Source of the DNA: Cardiocondyla obscurior
Taxonomy: Eukaryota > Arthropoda > Insecta > Hymenoptera > Formicidae
Assembly (NCBI RefSeq): GCF_019399895.1
Contig: NC_091868.1
Coordinates: 6,201,593 to 6,265,592 of the forward strand
Length of the DNA stretch: 64,000 nt
Direction of reading: 5' to 3'
Shown: positions 35,468-47,527 of the stretch, piece by piece
Layout: each line of letters starts with the position of its first letter
Position numbering within the stretch: position 1 is the first letter of the stretch
Program-made: the position numbers and the translations under genes
The notes under the pieces: model-generated
Told to the model about the DNA's origin: nothing
The model's database searches: none
What the model saw: the letters and a program-made list of their open reading frames with translations, nothing else

Positions 35468-37719
35468 ATGTTTCATGCAGAGTCAATTAGTACATTAAGT
35501 GATCACGAACCTGATATCGATGATTTGGATGGTTCCATAATATGGTCCCAAGAAGAGCCGCTTTCTTCCAATGAAATATTGGAATCTACACAAAATGAAA
35601 CAGAAGACAATTTATTTGGTTTTTGTCGATTGTGTGCTGGTCATGCCACTAATCCTGTATATATATATTCTGAATTTGGAGAGTCAATGAAATTGGCACA
35701 TAAAATAAATACGTGTTTAAGTATTAAAGTAAAATATTTTACTTAAATTATTGTTTGTAGCTATATACTGAACATACTTCGTAATTTTTATTAATATTTT
35801 TTTGTGTATTGCAGATTAAGAAAACAGATCCATTGCCGAAACAGCTCTGTTTAACCTGTGTCGAAAAAATTAATTGGTGCGATAAATTTGATACAGAATG
35901 TATTAAAGCAGAAGAAGTCCTGTCAACGATGTTAAAGGAAAAGCAGTCGATTAATATTTCAAATCAGTTTTTTTCCGATCATCAGTCCTGTCCTTTATGC
36001 GTAAACGGCTTTATGAATATATGTGAAAAGCCAATTCAAAACGTCAAAGATATGGAATTGTATGAGAGTGATATAGTACTAGAAAGCAGTGACGAGGAAA
36101 ATATGTTCAATAACACAAAGATTAATAAAGAAAATGGAAATCATTGTATCACATTACAATGTCTAGGAAGCAGTCAGACGTATCTAAGATGTGGAGCATG
36201 TATGAATCTTTATCATACCGAGGAGACTCTAGACGGTCACAAATGCAAACCTAATTTGCAAAACACAACAAAACCATACAAATGTTTTATATGTGACAAA
36301 ACATTTATGTTCGAAGAACGATTGAACTTTCACATGCAATTTCACAAAGGGGCGAAAGCATTGTATTGCGAGATTTGCCAAATAACGTTCGGTAAAGAGA
36401 TTAAGCTATTCTATCACTATAAGAGGCAACATTCCAAGGAAATTAGCGTGTCGTGTCTGCAGTGTGGAAAGCTGTTTGAAGATCAGGAAGCGCTTCGAGT
36501 GCACATTTGTATCGACGGTAAAAATCGGCCTCACATTTGCGAGGTGTGCAATAAAGGTTTTTTCGACGGGTACACCCTGAAGCGTCACATAGTAACGCAT
36601 TTGCCTGAAAAACCGTACAAGTGCTCGGAGTGTTCGAAAAGCTTTACGCAGAAATCGAGATTGAACAAACACGTTACGACTCATTGCATAGTTATCGAAA
36701 ACAGCCAAACGGTCTGGAAATGTATTCAATGTGGTGAAGTGTTCACCACTTGCGACGATGCAGATATACATTACAAGGCAGTACACGAGGATAAAGTCAC
36801 GTTGATTGAAGAGCTACTGGCGTCGAAGTTGTACCATTGCGAATTTTGCAACAGTTATTTCACCAACGCGGAAGACCTGAAAGCTCACCAAAAGCGTCAT
36901 GTTGTTGAAAGACCTTACACATGCAACACATGCACAGCCACTTATAAATCATTCGCAGAGGCTGTTTTACATTGGAAGGAACATCCCAGACTATTCAAGA
37001 TTCTCGTCGTCTTTCTGTGCGACATTTGTAGCAAGGACATGAAAGAATTATCCTTGTTGTACAAGCACAAGCAAAATCGGCACGATCGTGCATCGAGATT
37101 ATCCGAATCGGGTGACGTAAAATTTATATGCGAACTTTGTGGTACTGTATTCGACAAAAACGAAGACATACGAAATCACGGGCGAAACCAATGTTCGAAG
37201 TTTCCCTGTGACATTTGTGGAAACCTATTGCCCACAGCAAACTCCTTGAATGCCCACAAAAGGCGGCACAACGGATTGCGGCCGTACGTATGTAACATTT
37301 GCGGAAAGAGTTACACGCAGTCGAGCCACATGTGGACCCATAAGAGATTCCACATGGGTATTAAACCTTACACCTGCGAGTACTGCGATCAGCGTTTTAC
37401 GATAAAGCCGGACTTAGCGGATCACGTTAGGAAGAAGCACACGAGGGAGAGACCGTTCAAGTGCGATGTCTGCAATAAAGCTTTCTTGACGGGATCGGTG
37501 TTTTATCAGCACAGATTAATACATCGCGGTGATCGCAGATATAAGTGCCATTACTGCGAGAAGGCCTTTACCAGAACAGAGGCCTTGAACAACCACATCA
37601 AGATACACACTGGAGAAAAACCACACTCGTGTGATATATGTGGCCGATGCTTTAGACAGAAAGGAGACATGAGGAAGCACAGACGCACTAAGCATGCTTC
37701 TGAACAGAATAAATCTTGA
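35468..37719 (+). CDS. ZAD-domain C2H2 zinc-finger protein
   Basis: Two coding exons (35468-35728 and 35815-37719, phase 0) encode 721 aa. The N-terminal ZAD uses Cys53 and Cys56 (FCRLCAG) with Cys99 and Cys102 (LCLTC); this zinc-coordinating dimerisation module is typical of arthropod transcription factors. About 17 C2H2-like units follow between roughly residues 205 and 715. Several are irregular, with a final Cys replacing His or with unusual spacing. The last five, joined by RPF-, DRR- and TGEKPH-type linkers, look like the main DNA-binding array. It is probably a nuclear DNA-binding factor. ZAD proteins expand by lineage, so I give no symbol. An untranslated upstream exon is likely. Confidence 0.93.
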
Positions 37720-38517
37720 GAATTATTGCATATCAAAAGTGTCAAGTCATTCTTTTCGTTTTTGCAATTATGTTTAAATCATTATGCTAATAGGCACTTG
37801 ACATGCGTATGCGAAGTATTAATTATTGAAGTGGATACTATTAAGTTCTCTCAATAAATGACAGTACTCTGAAAATATAATAAAAAATTATTATAAATAA
37901 AGAACAAAGCGTGAATAAAAACGTATGCTATATAATAATTATCATATATCTAAAGACATTATTATTTTATGTTTAAATATTTGTTGTTTTATACAGGAAA
38001 ATATATGTATATTCGTAATGTATATTATAACTTGAAAAAGTAAATTGTCGGAGAATTAGTCGGAGCAATTAATTTAACGAACGGTGCATTCGTATCGTTG
38101 CATCGAGGTAATGAATGAAATAATTTTGCTTTATTTGATTTGATTTGATTTTATTTTGCCGTATTTTATCTTTTTTAATTTAGTTTGTAATTTTAAAACG
38201 TTTGACGTCGAAAGCGACGGTGGCGGGCTCGTAGTAAATTTTCTAGGATCTAAATTTTTGACAATCAATAGTTTGAGTCAACACGTCATCGTATATGGTC
38301 AGGCAGTCGGAGATTTTAGTGGTATAACGGTAAAATAAAATACAGTTAAATAAAATTAAGTAAATTACGGGATAATATAAATTAAAAAAAAATTATTAAA
38401 TAAACGCCAAAGTGCGCAATCCGACTCTGTCCCAGTTCTCTCGATGGAAGCTTAGTCGTTCGACGTTTGTTAGACAACATAGAGTAGATATACTTGCCAC
38501 GTTTGCAGTGGAACACG
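37720..38517. other. Spacer before the TP53I13-like gene
   Basis: AT-rich 3' UTR of the zinc-finger gene (AATAAA-type signals near 37854 and 37895), then the leader of the next gene. A 60-codon ORF (38156-38338) has no recognisable motif. Confidence 0.6.
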
Positions 38518-40134
38518 ATGATCAAATTGGTTTTTGGCTTCGTGATCTGTATCTTTGTGACAGCGAGTTTCGTAGACACTCAGCGATATAATGGTAATAC
38601 AAGACATTTGTCCATTTTCATACTTTCGCATATGTATTTCTAACCTAAAATAACAATGTATTATTTTCGATAAATATATATTAGTGTGCATATTTTGTCG
38701 AATTTTTTTTTCCATAAACAAACATTCCTCACTACAGACATGTAAAACCAGTTATGTATTTTATGACGAATATTTTACAGATTATGAAATACTACAAGAC
38801 GAAAATGTTATGCAAAAGTTGCTACGTATATTAAATAACAGCGATTACAATAAGGAGAAGCGTAGAAATATCGAAAATGCGTTGGAGACGGACGATTGGC
38901 ATGGGCGTTGGATGCCTGATAGACCGAACGATCCAAAACCACCACCCAAGGTGTTACCAAAGGAGTTACTCCCTGAAATGAATTGGCCCGGGCGTTGGAT
39001 GCCTGAAAGGCCAAGTGATCCAAAACCACCACCTAAAATTTTGCCAAAGAGTCAGCAGAGATATGAATATGAATCTATAATGGAATTTCCTCACGAAATG
39101 TACATGGGTCATGTGTCGTCGGAATGTGATGACGCGAAGGTTGTAATCTCTAATCTCCTGGATATCTTGATTTAAAAAAAAAAACGTTTAAATATTTGTA
39201 TAAATAATATAGTATATATTTTAATAGAGATAAAGTTTCAGACCAATTTAACTATCGATTGGGATGGTTCTCCATCGAAGTATACATGTTACGGGCATAA
39301 TATTGTACCACGTAAGCTTACACCAAAGATTTACTGTGAAAACATTCCGAAAACATATAAGGTAGAAACATCTCTACATTGTTATTAGATATCGAAACTA
39401 TTTATTAGTAGATTTTAATTAAAGTACTTTTTTAGGCTCCCCACATATGTATGAACAAACGAATTAATTATGATGACGTTATTCCTCTTTAGTATGTATA
39501 TGGGTGCTTTGTAATATATTATAAATAATTTTTAACGATATTTATATTTTTGGTAATATTTATAGTGGTCCGCATAGACCTTTGTGGCCAGTTTACGGAG
39601 AATACAAGTACGTGCCCGAACAAAGGTGGTTGCATAGTCTCGAGGTAATTATGTCAGCGATAGTGTATATTACATATTTGTTAAATCAAAATCTGTATTA
39701 ATTCTGTTAATATTAACAGCACGGTGCAATTGTCATGTTATACCACCCGTGCGCAAATCCACTTGAAGTTGAACGTTTGAAAAATATTGTTAATAAATGT
39801 CTCTGGCGACATATTATCACACCTTACAGTTATTTGAACGAAGACCGAGTAAGTAAATTTAATGATAAAACTAAAAAAATATTAATAAAAGGGTATATTA
39901 TTTAAATATCTTTTATAATTCTTGTTTTGTTTGCAGCCTTTGGCGCTTCTATCCTGGGGATGTAAATTGACGATGTCTTATGTAAATCCTACAGTCGTAA
40001 AACGTTTTATACAGAAAAAAGCCCTTCGAGGTCCGGAAAAAAATGCTGACAATGGCCAGTTCAAAGACGGGCTGCTAAGTCAATCGAGCATAGTGTCGGA
40101 TGAAGTTGATTCCATGCTTTGTTCTAATATGTAG
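38518..40134 (+). CDS. TP53I13-like / DUF3105 secreted or membrane protein
   Basis: Seven exons (38518-38593, 38781-39139, 39230-39361, 39436-39491, 39566-39644, 39720-39848, 39937-40134) join in frame to 342 aa. Residues 1-22 are a clear signal peptide (MIKLVFGFVICIFVTASFVD). A charged segment and a tandem 29-residue repeat (65-115) come next. The C-terminal half has the DUF3105 pattern: IVPR, YGPHRPLWPVYGEY, WLHSLEHGAIVMLYHPC (Cys245) and LLSWGCKL (Cys286). The vertebrate relative is p53-inducible protein 13; its molecular role is poorly defined. I see no obvious C-terminal membrane span, so secretion is possible. Exon 3 must use the second of two AG acceptors (39228-39229), because the first would give a stop codon at once. 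Confidence 0.85.
38897..39049 (+). repeat. Tandem 87-bp coding repeat (29 aa) in the TP53I13-like gene
   Basis: Residues 65-86 (W-H-GRWMPDRPNDPKPPPK then VLPK) are repeated at 94-115 (W-P-GRWMPERPSDPKPPPK then ILPK). At the DNA level TGGGCGTTGGATGCCTGA-like and GATCCAAAACCACCACC blocks recur 87 bp apart with few changes, so the duplication is fairly recent or conserved by selection. The repeat is rich in Trp and Pro. Confidence 0.9.
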
Positions 40135-43100
40135 ACAAATGTACATAATACAAATAACGTGATATTTTTCCATTTACGTTTACGCAATTACGTTTATAAT
40201 TTGTACATATTATTTATTAAATGCATCTGTCAGCGTAAAAATTATTTATTTATAATTTTAAAGCTATATAATAATTAATAATTGTTTCCTATATAGCTTG
40301 TAAATTAGATCTTACAATATTATCTATAATAAATCATACGAATACAAATAAGTGTGTCGGGCATTAACTATATTTTGCATTTGCAAAGGATTGAAGGAGA
40401 TTCCAAAAGGACTTAAAAAACCAAATTGCTCCCTCTTTCTTTTTTTTTATTCCTCGTATATTCAGATATTTTTTACCCCCTTTACTCCGAAGATCATTAA
40501 ATACATTGAACATCGTGTTGGTTTTTTAAAATTCTTTTTGCGAACCGCTTATCTATAAATAGTAACTTTACTGCAGTGCTGGTTATAATCTTTATTTTTG
40601 CAAGATTATTTATCTCCAATGATATATAAAATTAGGAGTTAAGACGAGTGACACGCTACTGTTGTTATCAATAATGCAAAATATGCTACTCGACTACTCA
40701 ATTGTAAGTCGTTACAACATAAAAGAATATAGTTGTACAGTGAACATTTGACTTTCCTCGTTCTTAATTTTTCTTTTTTTTTTTTTTTTTCGCTTTTACG
40801 AATGAGTATGCAAATATTTGAGAATCGTTATTACATCGTTGATAGTTCTTGAATACGGCACGAGCGAAAGCTGACGACTTATGCCGGAAGGAGCTGAGAT
40901 TGCGTCTTGCCGAATTGGGACTTTTCTCAAAAAGAATTGAAATAGATAATTCAAGTGTTTAAAATTTGATGCCGTAATTTTGCGGACGTCCTCACATTTA
41001 GAATGGCTCGCTTGCTTAATGAAACTATCTAATTTTTTTAATTCTCATCCCACATCATAATAATCTTTTATGTCGTTTTTTTTATATATATTTTTTATTT
41101 TTTTAATATCCCAATTCTTCAGACACTAATACTTTTTTAGGCAGTTTAAGTTTTTAAGTGTCACTCAGATACTTCTAGGATATTTTTCGAGTTCGTGCAA
41201 CGTTATAAAGCCGCGATTCCGAGGCCGAAAATTATCCTTCCTGACACGAGCCGCTACTTTGAGTTTCGTTAGTTGAGAGAATAAACGTGAAAGAATAAAC
41301 GACGAGGTGGTTGTCCTTCCATCTCGCTCGTCCCCGAACTAATTACAGTTATATAAGACGGGGTATCTTAGGAGTGTCTCTTAAAATTATTGCCAACTTT
41401 GTACAGTACCAATGATAATGGTGATGATGATGGCAACAATAATAATAGTAATAATAACAATTAATTATTAATCAGAGCGCAAAATGTCAAATTGCATTCA
41501 GCAGGAGAATCATAAATGATTGCACAGCTATTGCAACCTGCTGAATACTTTCGTTGACGCGTCTGCTGTCGGTTTCTTTTTAATGCCTTTTTTTTACGGC
41601 TTTTTATTCAGCATTTAAAGTTGCTTTTTTTTTTTATACCCGAAGAAAAATTACACAGCGCGCTCGCGAGATGAGGGATATACGCATAGGCAGAAAAAAC
41701 ACCATTGATCTTAGGGTTCCTCTTCTGGTAAGTATTCCTCTGTTATAATACAGTATGCTTCTTTTTATTACTTTTATGAATCTCATCTACATGAAATACC
41801 TACAATAAAAAGTATCCAGTATCTCTGTTATTCCTGCATATACTACGATTTAGTTTGTCTTTTTTACCTTTTTTTATTTTTTTAATTTAACATTTTCTCT
41901 CTTTCTGCCATTCGTTCTCTTTCGCGCATACATTTTTTCTTCTCTCTTGCTACCCCACTTGCACGCACGCACCCACGCACGCATACGCACACGCACACAC
42001 ACACACACACACGCGCGCACTCCCTCTCGCACCTAATATTTTTATCAATTTCAATAAATTAAGTTTATCAATAATCTCACTGTGCCACGCCGTAATGCCG
42101 TAAAGCCACGCGTGTGCGACTCTTATTAATTTTTTTTTATTTATTTTAAACCATATCAGATTCTTCTTTTCTATCGTTTAATGCTGCCTCTTCTCTTTCT
42201 TTCCTCCTTGTTTTTTCTTTTTCGCTCTTTTCTTTTAAAACTCTCACGAAATTACAATTTACACTTGAAATTGGAATTGACACTCATAAGGTTATTGAAA
42301 TAGCCTCTCGTATTTAATAATTGCACCGACATGACATCGACCCAAGCATTCACAGACATCGAGATTCCTCCACGCGCATCAATCTTCTTTTTCCCTCTTC
42401 TTCCTCTCTTCCGCGTGTACTTATGTCCGGAAATCGTGGATCGCATATTCGAAGATTCCTAGATCGGTAGATCGATCCGCTTGCACAATCTTTCTTTTCT
42501 ATTCTATTCTACGTACAAATGCAATGAAATAGCGTATTTAATGATTAAACAATGTCTCTCCCTTCTCTCATTCTATTCGAACGCCCGCAGTACGTACTCC
42601 GACTAATCGCGATGAATAAATATAATTCAAGAACACGGAAATTGTGTGACTAGGTTTGTCGTTTATGTTTCTCATAGTTCGTCCCTCTCGACACGTTTGC
42701 TGCGCTTTAAACTGCGGCGATGGTTCGCATACGCTCGGTAAAGAAAATGGAGCAAGGAAGACGTGCCCAGCTTCCACAATTAGCTACCTAATGAGATGCT
42801 CGCGAGGAAAACGTTCGGCAATTTCGCGATTTCTAATAAAGCGACGAAGCCGATTTCACGAACGGTTTATCCCAGCTCACTCCTCAGCCCGCTAATAAAA
42901 AAGGGGAAATGTTTTAATAATTTTTTTTTTTTTTCTTTTTTCTTTTTCTGTTTTTTTTCTTTTTAAGTTTTAAGATAGACGACGAAATCGCGAACAGGAT
43001 CCCGAGTGCTAAAACGAGCGAGATCAAAAGCGACAAAAGTCGTACGGATAAAAGACAACGAGATTAATAGACGTATCCGTATGACCGATTTGGAACGGTC

Positions 43101-46100
43101 TCGAGACGAGAATGAACGTCGGGATGATCGGTCGATTGACAGTAACAAGGAAACGCGGCATTCCTTAAATCTTTAGGCCAGATTCGTTTAACGTACAGTC
43201 AGCTTGTCGCGCACCGACAACACTACTTTTATTCTTAAATAGAATCTTACTCCTTTTCCCCTCCTCTTTTTCTAGCGATAAGAAATTGACGGCGATAGGT
43301 GTTTTTTCTTCTTCAAATTCCCACCACGAGAAGTTCGCTATAAAGTTTAAAATTCACGAGATCTGTGTATCTCCGCGGGTGCAGCGATACGTCGGGTGGT
43401 CTCCGAGCAGACTCGTTCAGCGATTCGGAAATTGATCGATCCGAGAAATAAGGCGATCGCACGTGAACGGGACCGCGCGAAAGATCGACGTGGTATTACA
43501 TGGTACGGGAAAGGAAAGCGCGACGGGTTCACCTTGCGGAGGTGTCACGCGATACGTTCAGTTTAGGCGACTCGATAAGAGCACAGGGAGATAGAACACG
43601 AATACACGGCCGGATGGTGGAAAAATAGTTTGAAAAGAGAAGACGATTTCGCTCTCGCGTCCGCGTGATTCCCTTATTCATCTTGTATGGCGCCCGAAAG
43701 AATTTATCTCCCTTCTCTTTTGAGTAACGCGAAGCTTCTCGATGGCACGAACCAAGCATTCTCTCTTCAACAAAATCCATTGACCAGCCGGATAATAAAT
43801 ATCAGAGAGCGGTATACCTATCGACGACCGCAGTAACTCGTGACAGAGGGATTAAATCTTAGCCATCTTAATCGTAACTGGATTATAATTAGATAGTAGA
43901 TCATAATGCTTGCTCTATCTAAACTAACAATTATTATGCTTTCTGTACAATGCAAGGTGTGATCTTAATATCTTCTTAATCATTGTTATTATTATTTAAT
44001 GTTAATTATTATTACAGCAACGCGCTTAACGTGCGCTGCACGCAAATCGTAATCGTGTTCACTGTGGTATCATTTTTTTTTTTTTCTTTTTTCTTTTCTT
44101 TCTCTCGTCCTCCTTCCATTTAAATATTAACCCATAATCTTTGTAGAATGTATGCACCTCAACGTTCGTAATAATTATAATATACTCAACAAAATATTAA
44201 CATTAACGTCGCCAGCACTCCGTCCGATACATTAATCTGTCGAGGAGCAATAATATAGGCGCTGCCAATAATAATTGTCATTATTAATAGTTTTTTATCT
44301 TTCTCCTCGTGACATTTTTCTTCTATCTACCTATCTATTTATAATATATATATATTTATATATATATATATATGTATACATATCCGTGTACATACATTAT
44401 CGTTCATTCTTTCTCATTCCGCTGATGGATTTATCCTTTAATTATTTTCTTTGTTTATAACACCTATAATTATATTATTGCTGCAGCTTAGTGACTTCTC
44501 TTCTTTACTTCTCACGTATGCGCGCACACATACGTACACGCATTCGCACGTTTTATAGTTCTCACGCAATGCCTCTTGCTTCTTACACTCATCATGCCCT
44601 CCATTACTCTGTCCACCTTGGGGTTAATCGTTTCAAAGATGACGCACTTTACGCATGGTCAATTTCAAGAATTTGCAAATTAACGAGGAAATATGGGCAA
44701 ACTCTCTTGTATAGAAAAATCATATATACTTTTTTTTTAAAGGGTGCGCGTCAATGACTTCAGGATTCACGCGCTAAATTATGAAAAGAAACGAAAAACC
44801 GTAAATATAATAAATGTGCGAGACTAGCAATATCTATTCGGATGCAAGTATAGTTTGAAATCGAATGGATTCAAACACGCGGGCGTATTTTCAAAATTAA
44901 CGAGACACAAAAAAGTTACACTTGTCGAGCGATAGTACGTAAGAGGGAGGCGACAAAAAAAAAAAAAAAAAAAAAAAAAATTACTTTTGCCGTGGGTCCG
45001 CCAAAGCGACAGATGACGCGAAACGACTATCGTCCAAGGCGAGAATCGCGTGATTGAGAATGGATAGTTGTCGTACCCAACACCTAATGGTGCGTACCGT
45101 GTAATACAAAATCGAAAACCGCAACCTCGTCGACAAACATCGGCCAAATAAACCGTCTAGAAGAGAATGAATCTGTTTAAGTTTCATGTATCTCGCGCGA
45201 TTGATTCTATTTTAACGTTTGCGAGTCACGACACTGCTCATGTCGTTGTCCTTATCACCAGAAGTTAAACGAGTAGTCCGAGGGTTGATTGTGCTAACAA
45301 CGATACGAAATATAACAAGAAATACTTCGTTAATTCACTCATATATAAGAGCGACGCGCTCTCACGTCTCTCTCTTTTTTTTTTTTTTTCTTTTCTTCCT
45401 TTCTTTATAAATCTCTGTGTAATCTACCTTAAGTTACAAACTTCTGAAATTTGACCGCATGATTTATATTTGACGTACTGTTTTTTCGCGAACGATGAAA
45501 CATCACCTAGCTGATTCCTCGCGATCGTTTAGATACAGGGAGGTATAGAGGTGTCGAAAACATTATTCAGAACTGGAGTGATATGTATAACCGAGAGTTA
45601 AACCGCTGATCGAGGTAGTAGAACTTTGCGAGAGTATCACTTAGTCGTTAAATCTTCCGTTTAGGTAATATCGGCTGAATTTTCGGTAGATTCAATTTAG
45701 CCGCTAAGCACTTGAAGTTCTTCGATCGTCAATGAAAAAAAGTTTCACGGAACTTCCGTCGAAGTTCGGGCCTTCGCACAAAGTGTACCGTAAGCGTATC
45801 GCTAGACTCGTCGTAAATATTAATACGAATACTAGTACCAATTAGCACTATTCGTTTCATAGCCATGTATTATTTAACGCTCTGCCGTGAGAGGATTTAC
45901 TAGCGGGAGTTACGAGCTATCTGGACCATGTAAATTTGGCGTAGAAATTTTTGGACAGCGGTTTATCTCTCGCGTATATAAACGGATACAGGTCGGATCG
46001 AAGGCGTATTCAAAACGTGACCATCTGAGATTTTCGATATGCAAATCACAGTCAGGAATGTATGTTTTTTTTTTTTTTTTGGAGAACGCGGCGTATTGCG

Positions 46101-47446
46101 CAGATTTTCTTTGTGACGAAGAGGAAAGTGGTAACCGCGAGCCGTTTGGAAGCACCATTGGGTGTCGGGTTCGAGCTGCAACGCGGCGGACACCGCGAAG
46201 GATCGCTATTCCCGGTCGCGATACTGTTGCTACGCGTATCGTAACACCTCGTGGTATTCGACACGGAGATTCGTGCGCGCGTGAACAGGAAAAGAGGAAA
46301 GGCGGAGGAAGGGAAAACACCGGCAGTGTCCTCGTGTCAATGGTCGTTTCGTCGACGATATTGAGTTAGAGCATCGATCGAGGATGCTGACCGATGGTGC
46401 GTACACATCTTTGATCGATAGCTCTAGTCGCGTCATAGAGAGACGAGAGCGTCTCTATTTTTCTCGACCCGTTCCATTCGCGAGGCCGTCTATTATCTTT
46501 GCCGCGTGATCCGTGAGAAGAGAACGGGCGGAGGAACGCGGGTGGGCAAGAGATGAGAACGCACGCACGAAGAGAGCTTACGATCTGAGCTTTGTCGTGA
46601 CGAGTGGAGCCAGCAAAAGACAGGGGAGAGCGTCAACTTAAAACTGATCGCTAAAGATGGATTTGTCGGGAAATTATCGAATTAAATACTTTAATAGAAA
46701 AACGAGGGATAATTGTTTCTTCCTCTTTCTTCTCTTCGTATTTTTTTTTTTTCTTTGACTAAATGCGACTAGCTATCGGAGACTTTCGAGAAAATGGCGC
46801 AAACGCAACGGTTAACGATGATAACGACGATGACGGCGACGGCGATGATCCTTTGTCTGATTTTCTTCGTGTCGAGCTGGAGAACGCGCGTAATAGACTG
46901 AAGGCTCTAGCGATGACGATGGGTGTTACGATAGAAGAGCGCCGATGATAGCACCTTCCACTATGACGGTCTCTTCTCGTCCGATGGCGATCAGCTTCAC
47001 GTATCGAAGTGATATGAGTAAATGCTGACGCTGCCGGCGGTTCGGAATTAGGTACACGATGCTGCTGATGTCTTTGGACTTTTCTGAACAAAAAAGAGGG
47101 TCCAAGTGCGTACAGTGGCGAGACAATTGCCAGAAATATTGTCTACCTAACACCGAAACGGTAACGTATTATCTAGCGTAATTAACGGCGAGCAAATTTG
47201 TCATCCGAAAGAGCGAAACGCGATAAAAAGTGCATTTTAAGGACCTCTCGAGATAGCAATTGACATATCGTTGAACGTAGCTGCAATCGTAGCAGCGAGC
47301 AATCAAATTACGATCATACTGGCCGTTAGACGTCAATAAATCGGCTGTTCACGTGCAATACGTTCTTATCGCTATCCGGGCGTACACGATACGGCATAAT
47401 GTCGAATGTCACGCTACGCGTTCTGTTACATACCTGGGTTTGGCGT
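40135..47446. other. Gene-free stretch, probable Syntaxin 3' UTR
   Basis: No coding gene is supported. The left few hundred bases are the TP53I13-like 3' UTR. Much of the rest may be a long 3' UTR of Syntaxin 1A downstream of its last terminal exon (stop 47447-47449). It includes T-rich and A-rich runs (about 31 A at 44956-44986), a CA microsatellite at 41961-42020 and an AT tract near 44345-44375. CpG-rich patches at about 42.9-43.6 kb and 45.9-46.6 kb have only motif-less ORFs. Confidence 0.5.
41961..42020. repeat. (CA)n / GCAC microsatellite
   Basis: About 60 bp of CACG, CACA and CGCG units, an alternating purine-pyrimidine tract. Confidence 0.9.
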
Positions 47447-47527
47447 TCACAGTCCGAAGTATCCACCGATGGTGGTGGCGACGACAACGCCCAATACGGC
47501 GAGGCAAATCATGATCATGATCTTCTT
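47447..47527 (-). CDS. Syx1A: Syx1A alternative terminal exon 3 (canonical anchor)
   Basis: 26 codons and stop: KKIMIMICLAVLGVVVATTI, then GGYFGL. This is the typical syntaxin-1 anchor, with the basic KK that extends the polybasic phosphoinositide-binding patch and the Cys near the start of the membrane span. It is the most distal exon, 3.4 kb after terminal exon 2. Confidence 0.95.
   Translation of the reverse strand, partial: KKIMIMICLAVLGVVVATTIGGYFGL

Noticed and set aside
36406..36786. 126-codon minus-strand ORF inside the zinc-finger gene
   Set aside because: It is an antisense shadow of the long conserved zinc-finger exon.
45887..46436. Cluster of overlapping ORFs on both strands, up to 160 codons
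   Set aside because: Interrupted by homopolymer runs and without motifs; more likely CpG-rich non-coding DNA or Syntaxin 3' UTR.
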